Shown: piece after piece, positions 37,688 to 50,400 of the stretch
Layout: every line of letters begins with the position of its first letter
Position numbering within the stretch: the first letter of the stretch is position 1
NCBI GenBank assembly: GCA_015492075.1
Contig: WGFU01000037.1
Coordinates: 65,425 to 129,424 of the forward strand
From: Gammaproteobacteria bacterium
GTDB lineage: Bacteria; Pseudomonadota; Gammaproteobacteria; GCA-2400775
Reading direction: 5' to 3'
DNA: 64,000 nt
The notes under the pieces: generated by a model
What the model was told of the DNA's origin: nothing
Databases searched by the model: none
Seen by the model: only the letters and a program-made list of their open reading frames with translations
Translations under genes and position numbers: made by a program

Positions 37688-38960
37688 GCAAGTCTCCCTT
37701 CACATTTCCGCTCGGCCAACGCCATGCTGTCAACCCGGCCGTGAGCAACAACAGATAGAGAGTTGTCCCATAAGAATATAACTCGCCATGGAAAAACTGT
37801 GTGGCCAGATATCCTGTCGATACAGCGATGGCTGCATGAACATAAGCCTTGTACTCAAGTGCCACTTTTGCCAAGGATTGATAGAGGTGGTAAAACAGTA
37901 ATGCCCCACAAACAACCAAAACCATAAACCATATCGCACCCCATTCTATCAATATCTGCAGATAACTATTGTGAAAGTCTCCTGGATAGAGCGTAGCCAA
38001 AGCATAGTTCTGCTGATATTCAGCGGGCTGGCCCTCCAAATAGCCAATAAATAACTGCTTCAGTGCTAAACGCCCAGTGCCTAACCAAAACTGATTTTTC
38101 GAAAAGTCCCAACCAGACTGCCAAAGCTGTATGCGCGCGCTATTAGAATGATTGTTATTCATGTCAGAAATGGATCTGGCTTCATCCATTACTTTGCTTT
38201 CGTTAGCAAACAAAAAAACCGCTATTACAACAATGAAAACTACCAGCAAAAACTTACGGCAAAACACCAGGCCATAGGTCAGCGCGCCGATAAAACAGCC
38301 CAGCCACGCCCCACGAATACCACTCATCAAAAGGCCATAACTGCATATCAAGATCGACGGTAGCAGTAACCAAACCCATTTTTTATACCGCGACCGAAAA
38401 TCCTTATCGAATAACAATATTGTCATCGTCAATATTACGATCAGCAACATATCGGCATTGCGCCCGATAAACATCATGCCATTAAATGCGCCCAGACTTC
38501 TCTGCTCAGCATGACTGACACCATAAATCGTAGCAACCAATGCGGACACCCACACGGCGACAAATAAGCCGAGAAAGGTCTTCTCGTTTCGCGCCACGAT
38601 AATCATCGCAAGGGGTAGCAGGAAAAATTTAAATCTTGCCAAAAACTGGCCAATTTCTTCAACACCGGCTGACACCGTCAACGATGATGTCAATACCCCA
38701 AGCGCCAAGGGCAACACAAAAAAAATCCACCAGGGATGTGCTCGCAGCGTACCAAACCCATCACGCCATAAAAAGACGAGGGCGGCGAGATAAGCGACAC
38801 CGCTAAAAACATTAATAGCCGCTTTTGATATAAAGCTACAGAGAAACACGGCAATCAGGGAAAAATAAATCGCTTTAGCCAAGCGCGGGAAGGTCACCGC
38901 AGGGCCATCACCAACAGAGACAGCCAAAGGGTCGAGCGCAACACGAGACTTGATTGACAT
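37668..38960 (-). CDS. O-antigen ligase family membrane protein
   Basis: Multiple TM helices; DFHNSYLQILIEWGAIWFM motif of the Wzy_C/WaaL family. Confidence 0.9.
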   Translation of the reverse strand: MSIKSRVALDPLAVSVGDGPAVTFPRLAKAIYFSLIAVFLCSFISKAAINVFSGVAYLAALVFLWRDGFGTLRAHPWWIFFVLPLALGVLTSSLTVSAGVEEIGQFLARFKFFLLPLAMIIVARNEKTFLGLFVAVWVSALVATIYGVSHAEQRSLGAFNGMMFIGRNADMLLIVILTMTILLFDKDFRSRYKKWVWLLLPSILICSYGLLMSGIRGAWLGCFIGALTYGLVFCRKFLLVVFIVVIAVFLFANESKVMDEARSISDMNNNHSNSARIQLWQSGWDFSKNQFWLGTGRLALKQLFIGYLEGQPAEYQQNYALATLYPGDFHNSYLQILIEWGAIWFMVLVVCGALLFYHLYQSLAKVALEYKAYVHAAIAVSTGYLATQFFHGELYSYGTTLYLLLLTAGLTAWRWPSGNVKGDLRDKAKD

Positions 38961-39083
38961 AGCTATGCAATACACCAAGACAATGAATATCGCAAAATCA
39001 ATATGTGCCGGTTTAATGGATGATGCGTATAGAACAAATCAGGCAACGGTTAATCCACAACCAAACAAACAATAAGGGATGAT

Positions 39084-39299
39084 TTAGCTTTGATTTATCA
39101 GTACGTAGTCAGCACCACAGTACGGGCACTTCACTTTGCCGTGCGCTTCGATCTCCAGAAACACTCGCGGATGTGAGTTCCACAGACTCATACCCGGCAT
39201 AGGGCAATGCAAGGGAAGATCTGCTTTGGTCACCTCATAGCGATTTTCCGCATTCGGCTCAATAAGATCCGTATTACCCGAAGTATTCATTTGCGCCAA
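39084..39299 (-). CDS. Zinc-finger domain-containing protein (NDUFS6-like)
   Basis: 71 aa. LPLHCPMPGMSLWNSHPRVFLEIEAHGKVKCPYCGADYVL. Confidence 0.85.
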   Translation of the reverse strand: MAQMNTSGNTDLIEPNAENRYEVTKADLPLHCPMPGMSLWNSHPRVFLEIEAHGKVKCPYCGADYVLINQS

Positions 39300-39340
39300 A
39301 TCACTCTCTCCAATCTATTTGCCCAATTGATAACACTAGG

Positions 39341-40264
39341 CTACTTGTGGACGTAACTCAACCAGTCATCATGTTCGGTACGACGACCATGAACCTGATC
39401 AAAATACAGCGCTTGTAGCTGCTCCGTGACCGGGCCACGGCCACCGTTGCCAATAGCACGACCGTCGAGCTCACGAATCGGTGTCACTTCGGCCGCGCTG
39501 CCGGTAAAAAAGGCCTCATCAGCGATATAGACCTCGTCGCGAGTGATACGTTTTTCAACTATTTCATACCCTGCCTCACGCGCCAATGTAAACATGGTAT
39601 CGCGCGTGATACCAGCCAGGGCGGAGCCAAGATCCGGAGTATAGAGAATATTGTTTTTCACTATGAAAACATTCTCGCCACTGCCCTCGGCGACAAAACC
39701 ATCCACATCAAGCAACAAGGCTTCATCGCATCCGGCCGCTAATGCCTCGGTCAGCGCCATCATTGAATTAACATAATTGCCGTTTGTCTTAGCACGGCAC
39801 ATGGTGATATTAGTGCGATGACGCGTGTACGAGGAAGTGCAAACGCGAATTCCGCGCGCCATGTTCTCTTCACCCATATACGAACCCCACTCCCAGGCCG
39901 CTACAATCACGTGTGTTTTCAGGTTGTCAGCGCGCAGACCCATGCCTTCCGAGCCGTAAAAACACATCGGCCGTATATAGCCAGAATCAAGATTATTTTC
40001 GGCCACGGCCTGTATCGTCGCGGCGTTAATCTCCTCTTTGCTGTATGGCATAGTCATATTGAGTATATGCGCCGAATCAAACAAGCGATCGGTATGCGCT
40101 TCTAGGCGAAAAACTGCCGCACCCTTTGCTGTTTTATAGGCGCGCAAGCCTTCAAATACACCCAAACCATAGTGCAGGGTATGAGTCAGTACATGTACCT
40201 TGGCATCGCGCCAAGGTACCAGCTCGCCGTCAAACCAAATGACGCCGTCGCGGTCATCCATCAT
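39341..40264 (-). CDS. ilvE: Branched-chain amino acid aminotransferase
   Basis: GVIWFDGELVPWRDAKVHVLTHTLHYGLGVFEGLRAYKT; ALLLDVDGFVAEGSGENVFIVKNN. Confidence 0.96.
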   Translation of the reverse strand: MMDDRDGVIWFDGELVPWRDAKVHVLTHTLHYGLGVFEGLRAYKTAKGAAVFRLEAHTDRLFDSAHILNMTMPYSKEEINAATIQAVAENNLDSGYIRPMCFYGSEGMGLRADNLKTHVIVAAWEWGSYMGEENMARGIRVCTSSYTRHRTNITMCRAKTNGNYVNSMMALTEALAAGCDEALLLDVDGFVAEGSGENVFIVKNNILYTPDLGSALAGITRDTMFTLAREAGYEIVEKRITRDEVYIADEAFFTGSAAEVTPIRELDGRAIGNGGRGPVTEQLQALYFDQVHGRRTEHDDWLSYVHK

Positions 40265-40485
40265 CACGGATAAATCCTCGTATTCTGCTTGCAAAAACAC
40301 AAGCTATTGATAAAAAAGCACTCTTTTGCACCCACTTTATGATGGACTTCAAGTTTTAGCGCTCAAATTCTGCCTATTCTACCTGTAAAACGTGCTTAAT
40401 TTTAGTTTTTCCATATTAAAGCAAAGGTAAAATGGCGCCGATAACCTCGGTCACAAGCTTCAATACAATATTCGGTACCCAAAGC

Positions 40486-41658
40486 ATGGAATTTAAAGAT
40501 TATCTTAAGATATTGGTCATCAAAGAGGGTTCCGACCTGTATTTAACTACAGGCGCCCATCCCAGCATTAAAACGCAGGGAGTGTTAACGCCTATCGAGA
40601 GCTCACCACTACCACCTGGTCGTGTCAGAGCGATGGCGATGACCTTAATGGACGAGGAACAACAAACAGCCTTTGAGACCTCTCCAGAAATGAACCTTGC
40701 TATATCAGAACACGGTATCGGCCGTTTTCGCGTCAACATCTTTCAGCAACGCCACGAAGTCGGCATGGTGGTACGCTCTATCAAGACTGAAATCCCCAGC
40801 CTTGACAGCCTGGGATTGCCACAAATACTTAAAAAACAAATTATGGAGAAACGTGGCCTAATTCTGTTTGTCGGCGGTACCGGCTCAGGTAAATCCACCT
40901 CACTGGCTTCGTTAATCGATTACCGCAATACTCACAGCGGTGGTCATATCATTACCATTGAAGACCCGGTTGAATTCGTCCACAGCCATAAGAAATCCAT
41001 TGTCAATCAGCGCGAGGTCGGCTTTGATACTAATAGCTACGCTGAAGCACTAAAAAATACGCTACGACAAGCGCCGGATGTCATTCTGATTGGTGAAATT
41101 CGTGATCGGGAGACTATGGAGCACGCCATTGCCTTCGCCGAGACAGGTCATCTGGTGCTGTCGACCCTGCATGCCAATAGCGCCAACCAGGCCTTTGGCC
41201 GTATTATTAATTTCTTCCCCGAAGAGCGTCGCCAACAATTACTGTCAGACCTCTCGTTAAATATGCGCGCTTTTATCTCACAACGACTGGTCCAAACATT
41301 AGACGCTAAACGCGCTGCTGCCATTGAGATCCTGCTTGGCACGCCTATCGTCAAAGATCTCATTCTCAAAGGCGAAATCGAGCAAATCAAAGACGTTATG
41401 ACTAAGTCGGAAAACTTAGGCATGCAGACCTTTGATGCTGCGCTTTATAAACTTTATAAGGCTGGTAAAATTTCGTTGGAAGAAGCCTTGCGCAATGCCG
41501 ACTCGCAAAATAACCTGCGCCTGCGTATCAGCCTTGAAGAGACCGAAGCGGACACTCAAGAATCCGGGGGCAGCCGTTTGTCACTACAAGATCACGATGA
41601 GGAACCTGCTCAAATGGGCTCTCTTGATGCACGTATGACCAGCCAACTCGCACGCTAA
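40486..41658 (+). CDS. pilU: Type IV pilus retraction ATPase PilU-like
   Basis: MEFKDYLKILVIKEGSDLYLTTGAHPSIK; Walker A FVGGTGSGKSTS; QREVGFDTNSYAEALKNTLRQAPDVILIGEIRDRETMEHAIAFAETGHLVLSTLHANSANQAFGRIINFFPE. Confidence 0.93.
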   Translation: MEFKDYLKILVIKEGSDLYLTTGAHPSIKTQGVLTPIESSPLPPGRVRAMAMTLMDEEQQTAFETSPEMNLAISEHGIGRFRVNIFQQRHEVGMVVRSIKTEIPSLDSLGLPQILKKQIMEKRGLILFVGGTGSGKSTSLASLIDYRNTHSGGHIITIEDPVEFVHSHKKSIVNQREVGFDTNSYAEALKNTLRQAPDVILIGEIRDRETMEHAIAFAETGHLVLSTLHANSANQAFGRIINFFPEERRQQLLSDLSLNMRAFISQRLVQTLDAKRAAAIEILLGTPIVKDLILKGEIEQIKDVMTKSENLGMQTFDAALYKLYKAGKISLEEALRNADSQNNLRLRISLEETEADTQESGGSRLSLQDHDEEPAQMGSLDARMTSQLAR

Positions 41659-41804
41659 AATAAAAAGGCGTGACGTCGACTAAAACCAAGCCACACCTCT
41701 AGATAAAACTACTGTCCGAATAAAAACCTAGTGATGCCTTAACCCATGATAATGCATGCCATCTCATGATGAATACATACCCCAAGAGTACTTCTTCGGC
41801 AACG

Positions 41805-42047
41805 CTATCGCACTCCCTCAGGGCGCATTTCCCAATTACCGCACTTGGGACAGCGGTGCGAATGAAACGTAAACAAATGCCATACCGTAACGATCGGGCC
41901 TATTACCGCCAGATAAATATTGGCAGTAATCAGAGCCACAATCAGACCAAAACCCCACGCGAACACATCCAGCATGATACTGCTATATTCATCATGTGAA
42001 GGTTTACCCACATAGCCACAATGACCACATTCTTTCGTGCGCATCAC
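41805..42047 (-). CDS. 80-aa membrane protein with CxxC pairs flanking TM segments
   Basis: MMRTKECGHCGYVG - TM region - HSHRCPKCGNWEMRPEGVR. Confidence 0.6.
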   Translation of the reverse strand: MMRTKECGHCGYVGKPSHDEYSSIMLDVFAWGFGLIVALITANIYLAVIGPIVTVWHLFTFHSHRCPKCGNWEMRPEGVR

Positions 42048-42197
42048 ACACCTCCTCGCCTACACCGCCTTCAAGCCAAACCACCTTGTTTTAATAAAGA
42101 TAGCAACGGCTCCAATATAGTGCCGCTGGCCTGATCAGTCTGTGACATGATCACACCTGTCATCGCTGCGCACGGCGAAGAACTCACATAGCACGGC

Positions 42198-42229
42198 AAA
42201 AAAAAGCCCTGCCGATTTCTCGGCAGGGC
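42198..42229 (-). terminator. Rho-independent terminator downstream of groEL
   Basis: Minus strand GCCCTGCCGA-GAAA-TCGGCAGGGC followed by eight T. Confidence 0.95.
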
Positions 42230-42259
42230 CTCATGATAACCAGCGTTTAAGCGCTAGTA

Positions 42260-43906
<1,647 letters not shown>

Positions 43907-43965
43907 TTAAAATTCTGGTTTGTACCGCAAGGGTACGGTGGCATCAATTTGCTATTTAAACGGCC

Positions 43966-44256
43966 TTAGCCTTCGATCACACCCATGATGTCTTCTTCAC
44001 GCATCACAAGCAGCTCTTCACCGTCAATCTTGACTTCGTTACCGGAATATTTGCCAAATATGATCTTGTCGCCAACCTTGACATCCATCGCACGGACATC
44101 GCCATTTTCCAAGATCTTACCGTTACCAACAGCCAGCACTTCACCTTGTGAAGGTTTTTCAGCTGCATTACCAGGAATGACGATTCCGCCAGCGCTTTTC
44201 AGCTCTTCTTCGGAACGACGAACCAAAACTCGGTCATGTAATGGGCGAATGTTCAT
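43966..44256 (-). CDS. groS: Co-chaperonin GroES
   Basis: 96 aa, [44 protein letters not shown]. Confidence 0.99.
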   Translation of the reverse strand: MNIRPLHDRVLVRRSEEELKSAGGIVIPGNAAEKPSQGEVLAVGNGKILENGDVRAMDVKVGDKIIFGKYSGNEVKIDGEELLVMREEDIMGVIEG

Positions 44257-44336
44257 TTTTTTCTCCTAAAAATACCGTTAACAATCAAACAGTTAGGCCC
44301 CGCGCTAGAACAACCGCTATTTTTCACCAGCAATTG

Positions 44337-44363
44337 TTAGCACTCACCCTCTTTGAGTGCTAA
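44337..44363 (-). promoter_or_regulatory. CIRCE operator (HrcA binding site)
   Basis: Perfect TTAGCACTC-N9-GAGTGCTAA inverted repeat upstream of groES. Confidence 0.97.
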
Positions 44364-44365
44364 CA

Positions 44366-44393
44366 ATCATAGGGGCGAAACAAGCAGAGTCAA
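44366..44393 (-). promoter_or_regulatory. sigma70-type promoter for groESL
   Basis: Minus strand TTGACT - 16 nt - TATGAT, immediately upstream of the CIRCE element. Confidence 0.75.
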
Positions 44394-44439
44394 GGCTTAC
44401 GAGAAATTTTTTTTGATTTATTTTATGAAGGTCAAGCAA

Positions 44440-44901
44440 TTAAAGCTCGTCATCTTCCCGACGAAACTCGCCTTCAATAGTGGCCGGGCCAGAATGATTC
44501 GCCTTAGCGCCCGCAGCAGCATTGGACACTGGTTTAATCGTAACGCCAAAATGGCGAATCAGTGCCATAATCAAACCACGCCGCAGCGGTGTAATTAGAC
44601 ACAAGAAACCCAAGCTGTCGGTAAAAAACCCTGGGGTCAGTAGCAACGCACCGCAAAACAACAACACCACGCCTTCCATCATCTCCAAGGCTGGCAACCG
44701 TCCCGCCGCAAAACTTGACCGCACACGGCCCAATGTCGCCAAGCCCTGCGAGCGTAGCAATAGTGTGCCCAACACTGCAGTAAACACCACCAACGCTATT
44801 GTTGGCAAAGCGCCAATCCAGCTGCCAACCTTGACTAACAGATAAATCTCGATCAGCGGAACGATAATGAAGAGACCCAGCAGGAATCTAAATGGAATCA
44901 T
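44440..44901 (-). CDS. fxsA: FxsA family membrane protein
   Basis: 153 aa. FIIVPLIEIYLLVKVGSWIGALPTIALVVFTAVLGTLLLRSQGLATL. Confidence 0.93.
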   Translation of the reverse strand: MIPFRFLLGLFIIVPLIEIYLLVKVGSWIGALPTIALVVFTAVLGTLLLRSQGLATLGRVRSSFAAGRLPALEMMEGVVLLFCGALLLTPGFFTDSLGFLCLITPLRRGLIMALIRHFGVTIKPVSNAAAGAKANHSGPATIEGEFRREDDEL

Positions 44902-44957
44902 ATTTAAGGCGGCTCAGAGTAATTTGCCTGATGATGAATCATACACAAAATCGCTTA

Positions 44958-44974
44958 TTTAAGAGAATCTAATG
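44958..44974 (+). promoter_or_regulatory. Degenerate PmrA/QseB-like box
   Basis: TTTAAG-N5-CTAATG; first half-site matches YTTAAK, second is degenerate. Confidence 0.3.
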
Positions 44975-45111
44975 TAATGTTGTAATAATTTCGGCCACTG
45001 CTTAATCAAGCCAGATTGGTCACGTCATTAATTCCATGCCTGTCATTCAAACACATTGCTTGGTATTGACCCCCGATGCTAACCTACGGCACCGACTTTC
45101 ACTGCAGACCG

Positions 45112-45128
45112 TTTAAGATTCTCTTAAT
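45112..45128 (+). promoter_or_regulatory. PmrA/QseB-like response-regulator box upstream of the RND efflux operon
   Basis: TTTAAG-ATTCT-CTTAAT exactly matches YTTAAK-N5-YTTAAK. Confidence 0.45.
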
Positions 45129-45192
45129 CTCCAAACTGTAGACTTCTCTTGCCAAGATCAAAAAAAGTGACCCCACAGCTAATCGAGCAACA

Positions 45193-46419
45193 ATGATGAT
45201 TAAAGAACTCTCGTATGCCATGCTCGTCCTATTCATGCTAGCAAGCACGGTAACGGTTGCTGAAACCGTGCTCACCACACCAACATTGCAAACGATTATA
45301 GAAGCGACTTATCAGCGTTATCCCGACGCAGCCCTGCCGAACGCAATACGGCAACAGAGCAATGCCATTCGCCTGCAAGCATCCAGTCTGTTGGCGGGTA
45401 ACCCGACGCTGGTTGCGCGCCACGAAAATGATGAATTGACGGACAACTTCGGCTTCAGAGACTGGGGCGGCAGTGTCCAAATGCCACTTTGGCTCCCCGG
45501 TCAGCGCAAACGCCGTTTCGATGTAGCCGATGCAACTGAGCAGGAAGCAGCCGCTCTGATCCCATTCTACAAATGGCGCGTCAGTGGCGAAGTAAGGGAA
45601 TTGCTCTGGTCGATCAAACTTGCCGCAGCAGAAACCCGTCTAGCACAGACTGCCATCGACAGCGCCAATGCTCTGGCAACCGATATCAACAAGCGGGTAC
45701 AAGCCGGTGAACTTGCGGTGACCGACCAAATACTGGCACACAAAGAAGCCTTGGCGCGAAAAATCGAACTGGCTACAGTCACCGCAAATCTTGCAGCGCT
45801 GCGCAGTAAATATCACATACTGACCGGCTTTAACACCATGCCACACACCATTCTGGAACCAGACATTCAGGACGACACCCTTCTCGCTCAACATCCCGCA
45901 CTTATCGCCGCCAGCCAAAGCACTGACCGCGCACGCACTGTACGTGATCGTGCCCAGCATGAAAAACGCGCCAACCCGACACTGGCAGTAGGAGCCAGAA
46001 ATGAGCGCGCTGGTAGCGGCCAACCCTATGACACCATTCTGGCACTGGAATTGAATCTGCCACTGGGCCTGAAGAGTCATTCAGCACCGGTAATCGCCAA
46101 CGCACAAAGACAGCTGACGGAACAGCAAGTCAACTACGCCCGTGTTCAGCGTGAGCTCGAAAAACAACGGATTATTGCCAGCAACGAAAAGCAACGCACA
46201 GCCCATGCCCTTAAGCTGACGCGGCAACAACAATTACTGGCGGCGGAAGGGCTGCGCCTGGCCCGCCGTGCTTTTGAACTGGGCGAAAGCGACTTATTTA
46301 CGCTGCTACAGGCGCGCACACAAGCGCTGGCGGCCGAACGAGATTTACAGCTACGGCAACTCGAACAAGGACGTGCTATTGCGCGCTATAACCAGGCACT
46401 GGGAGTCATACCTGAATGA
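45193..46419 (+). CDS. czcC: TolC/CzcC-family outer membrane component of RND efflux
   Basis: 408 aa, first gene of a CBA operon; TolC-like helical repeats. Confidence 0.85.
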   Translation: MMIKELSYAMLVLFMLASTVTVAETVLTTPTLQTIIEATYQRYPDAALPNAIRQQSNAIRLQASSLLAGNPTLVARHENDELTDNFGFRDWGGSVQMPLWLPGQRKRRFDVADATEQEAAALIPFYKWRVSGEVRELLWSIKLAAAETRLAQTAIDSANALATDINKRVQAGELAVTDQILAHKEALARKIELATVTANLAALRSKYHILTGFNTMPHTILEPDIQDDTLLAQHPALIAASQSTDRARTVRDRAQHEKRANPTLAVGARNERAGSGQPYDTILALELNLPLGLKSHSAPVIANAQRQLTEQQVNYARVQRELEKQRIIASNEKQRTAHALKLTRQQQLLAAEGLRLARRAFELGESDLFTLLQARTQALAAERDLQLRQLEQGRAIARYNQALGVIPE

Positions 46420-47495
46420 AAACACTTTGCTCGATTCTATTATTCACCTATACGCTGCCCGTTATAGCTGCTGAATTGATTCCCTTTACAACAAGCCAGC
46501 GTCAGGCTATGCAAATAGAGACCAAACCGCTGCAAGCGGCTAACAGCAGCACCAGCGGCCGACTACCCGGCAAGGTGAGCGTACCCAATGCGCAGTTGCA
46601 TATTGTCACTGCGCCCCAGGAAGGCCTGGTTGAAACGCTGCTGGTGGCCGGAGGTGAAGCCGTCACACGGGGTCAGGCGCTAGCAAAGATTCAAAGCCCG
46701 GCATTGCTGGCACTACAAAGCGAGTACCTGGAAGCACAAACTCGCTATCAACTGGCAAAAAGTATCTATGACCGTGATCAGCAACTAAACGATGAGGGCA
46801 TTATTGCCGAGCGCCGCCTGCTGGAGTCAAGGGCACAGTATCAGGGGTTACGCACCACCCTGGCTCGGATAAAGCGCATGCTCAAACTTGCCGGCATGGA
46901 TGAGCAGTCTCTCACCACGCTAAGAGTCCAACGCAAACTCGACAGCACTCTGGTCATCACGGCGCCGTTTGACGGCGTCATACTCGAACAGATGACCACT
47001 GCCGGCAACCGGATCAAAGCCGCCGACCCCTTGTACCAAATAGCCAAACTCAAACCACTGTGGCTGGAAATCCACATGCCACTCGAGCAGTTAGCAAATA
47101 TAGAGCTGGGGCAAACCGTCATCGTGCCGGCCATGAACGTATCCGGCCGCATTATCACCATCGGCAAGATGGTGCATGGTGTAGACCAAAGCGTGCTGGT
47201 ACGCGCCGAAATTCATGACGGTGCTGAAAAACTGCGCCCTGGCCAGTTCGTGCAAGTACAGCTCGCGCTTGTCTCTAAACAAAAAAATTACCGCGTCCCG
47301 CGCAATGCAGTGATCCACTCCGCAGGCCTGAGCTACGTCTTCGTGGCTCAGGCCGATGGCTTCATACCGGTAGCAGTCAAAAGGATCGGCGAGCAAACCA
47401 ACGTGCTGATTATCGAGGCCGAATTGCCGCTCCAAACCGAGATTGCCGTTGCCGGCACCTCTGCTATTAAATCCGCCTGGCTCGGTGGCCAGTAA
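46416..47495 (+). CDS. czcB: Efflux RND periplasmic adaptor (CzcB/CusB type)
   Basis: 359 aa. GKVSVPNAQLHIVTAPQEGLVETLLVAGGEAVTRGQALAKIQSPALLALQSEYLEA. Confidence 0.9.
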   Translation: MKTLCSILLFTYTLPVIAAELIPFTTSQRQAMQIETKPLQAANSSTSGRLPGKVSVPNAQLHIVTAPQEGLVETLLVAGGEAVTRGQALAKIQSPALLALQSEYLEAQTRYQLAKSIYDRDQQLNDEGIIAERRLLESRAQYQGLRTTLARIKRMLKLAGMDEQSLTTLRVQRKLDSTLVITAPFDGVILEQMTTAGNRIKAADPLYQIAKLKPLWLEIHMPLEQLANIELGQTVIVPAMNVSGRIITIGKMVHGVDQSVLVRAEIHDGAEKLRPGQFVQVQLALVSKQKNYRVPRNAVIHSAGLSYVFVAQADGFIPVAVKRIGEQTNVLIIEAELPLQTEIAVAGTSAIKSAWLGGQ

Positions 47496-50400
47496 TGTTG
47501 GCACAGTTGATCCAGTTTGCGCTGACCCAGCGCATGTTAATGCTGCTAGCAGCTGTGTTGATTGTCGGCAGTGGTTGGTTTGCGTTTGAACATACACCGA
47601 TTGATGCCTTCCCCGATATATCCACTACCCAGGTAAAAATCATCGTCAAGGCGCCGGGCATGACCCCGGAAGAGGTCGAAACACGCATTACCGCGCAGAT
47701 TGAAGTCGAAATGCTCGGCATTCCGCGCCAATCTATTTTGCGTTCGGTCACCAAGTATGCCTTGACCGACATCACCGTAGACTTTGAAGAAGGCACGGAT
47801 ATTTACTGGGCCCGGCAGCAAGTTGCCGAACGCCTTAGTGCCGTCTGGGCCGACTTGCCGGCAGACATCTCCGGTGGCATCGCACCGATGACGACGCCGC
47901 TGGGCGAGATGTTCATGTTTACCGTAGAAGGCGGCGGACTGAACAATATGGAGCACCGTGACCTGCTCGACTGGGTGATTCGCCCGGCCCTGCGCAGTGT
48001 CACCGGGGTCGCCGACGTCAACACTTTGGGCGGGCTGGTGCGCAGTTACGAGGTGATTCCTGACAACGCGCGCATGTATGCACTGGGTATTACGCTTGAC
48101 GATATTCGCACTGCACTGCAAGAAAACAACCGCAATGATGGCGCCGGCCGACTTAACGACGGCGAAGAAGCCTTGCTCGTACGCACCGAAGGCAGCATAA
48201 AAACGTTGGATGACGTCCGCCGTATTGTGGTGCGTGCACATGCCCAGGAACCCATTCGTATTGCTGACGTGGCCAAAGTTCGCACCGGCGCGCTCACCCG
48301 CTATGGCGCGGTTACCCACAACGGCCAGGGTGAAGCAGTACAGGGACTAGTACTCGGCCTGCGTGGCGCTAATGCCCGCGAGGTGGTTGAAGGCGTGCGC
48401 AGCAAGCTCGACGAGCTTAAACCAGGCTTACCCGAAGGTGTCGAGATCAATGTATTTTATGACCGCGGGCAACTGGTTGACAAAGCCGTTGGCACGGTCA
48501 CCAAAGCACTGACCGAAGCCACCGTGTTGGTCGTTATTTTACTGGTATTGTTTCTTGGTAATATCCGAGCGGCATTGACGGTTGCCCTGATTCTACCGTT
48601 GGCGGCGTTGGCGACCTTTATCCTGATGTATCAGTTCGGCATGTCTGCCAACCTGATGTCACTCGGCGGTCTGGCCATTGCCATCGGCATGCTGGTGGAT
48701 GGCGCCGTCGTGGTGGTTGAAAATGTGGTCACCCATCTCGCTCATCGTAAAAACAAGCACCTGCCCAAATTGCATCTTATTTACCGCGCAGCTCGTGAAG
48801 TCGCCGCGCCGGTGACGTCTGGCATTCTTATTATTATTATTGTGTTTTTACCCTTGCTGACACTGCAAGGACTCGAAGGCAAGCTGTTTATACCTGTCGC
48901 CCTGACTATTGTCTTTGCCCTCAGTGCCTCGCTATTGCTCTCTTTGACAGTGATCCCGGTGTTGGCTTCTTTTCTGATTAGCAAGGTCTCACACAAGGAA
49001 CCGTTCGCAGTGAGACTGCTGCAAAGGCTTTACACACCGGCTTTGCGCTGGTCACTCAATCATTCGCGCACAGTGGTTCTGTGCGCACTGGCTTCGCTGG
49101 TACTGGCGGCTGTTATCTACACTCAAATTGGCAAATCCTTTATCCCGACCATGGATGAAGGCGACATCATCGTGCAACTGGAAAAACTGCCCTCCATTAA
49201 CTTGCAAGAATCGATCAATATCGATATGCGGGTGCAGCGCGCTATTCTCGCCCAGGTACCGGATGTCATCGGCATCGTCGCACGTGCGGGTTCCGATGAA
49301 CTCGGACTCGACCCGATGGGCTTAAACGAAACAGATAGTTTTCTTATTCTTAAACCACGTGATGCCTGGCAAAGCGAGAGCAAAGCAGCCTTGATAGCTT
49401 CGATCCGCAATGTTTTAGCTGATTTTCCCGGCGTCGGTTATGCGTTTACCCAGCCAATAGAAATGCGCGTTTCTGAAATGCTTACCGGCGTGCGCGGCGA
49501 TCTGGCGATAAAGATCTTCGGCGAAGACCAACAACAGCTTAGCGCCAGCGCAGAACTCATTGTCGCTATCCTCAAAAACGTCAGTGGCGCTGAAGACGTC
49601 TACACCCCACGTAATGAGGGCGCGCAATATTACCGACTCGCGGTCGACCGCCTGGAAGCGGGGCGTTTGGGCATTTCCATAGACACACTGGGCCGCAATT
49701 TGCGCACACAGGTAGAAGGAGTTCGTACCGGCACCATCTATCAAGGCTCACGTCGCATTCCTTTACTCTTACGCGGGCCGGAACAATTACGTGATTCCGC
49801 TGCGGTATTTTCCGCTCAGCGTTTCTCATTACCGCAAGGTGAAACCACTGCACTTACCAACCTGGTGACGCTGGAACGCACAGAGGGGCCTGTTGCCATC
49901 AAGCGCGAAGGCGGTAATCGTATGGCAGTAGTGGTAGCCAATGTTTCGGGGCGCGATCTGGTTAGTTTTGTCGAAGAAGCCAAACAGGCAGTCGCCGACA
50001 AGGTGTCATTGCCTGCAGGCTATTATCTAAAATGGGGGGGGCAGTTCGAAAATCAGCAACGTGCCGCAAAACGACTGTCAGTGGTAGTGCCGGTGTCACT
50101 TGGCCTGATTTTTCTGACATTATTCTCTACCTTCCGCTCAGTGCGCCAATCGGTACTGGTACTGGCGAACATTCCCTTTGCCTTGATCGGTGGCGTAGTC
50201 GGTCTGTGGCTGACAGGTGAGTATCTGTCTGTGCCGGCGTCGGTTGGCTTTATCGCCCTGCTCGGTATCGCCGTCCTTAATGGTGTCGTCATGGTCACCT
50301 ATTTTAATCAACTACATGCGCTCGGCAGACCAATCTACGAAGTAGTGACCGAAGGCGCATTACGGCGCTTGCGTCCCGTACTCATGACGGCATCGATTGC

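Noticed and set aside
47546-48319. 257-aa minus-strand ORF opposite czcA
   Set aside because: Fully antisense to a strongly supported RND transporter gene; composition-driven spurious ORF.
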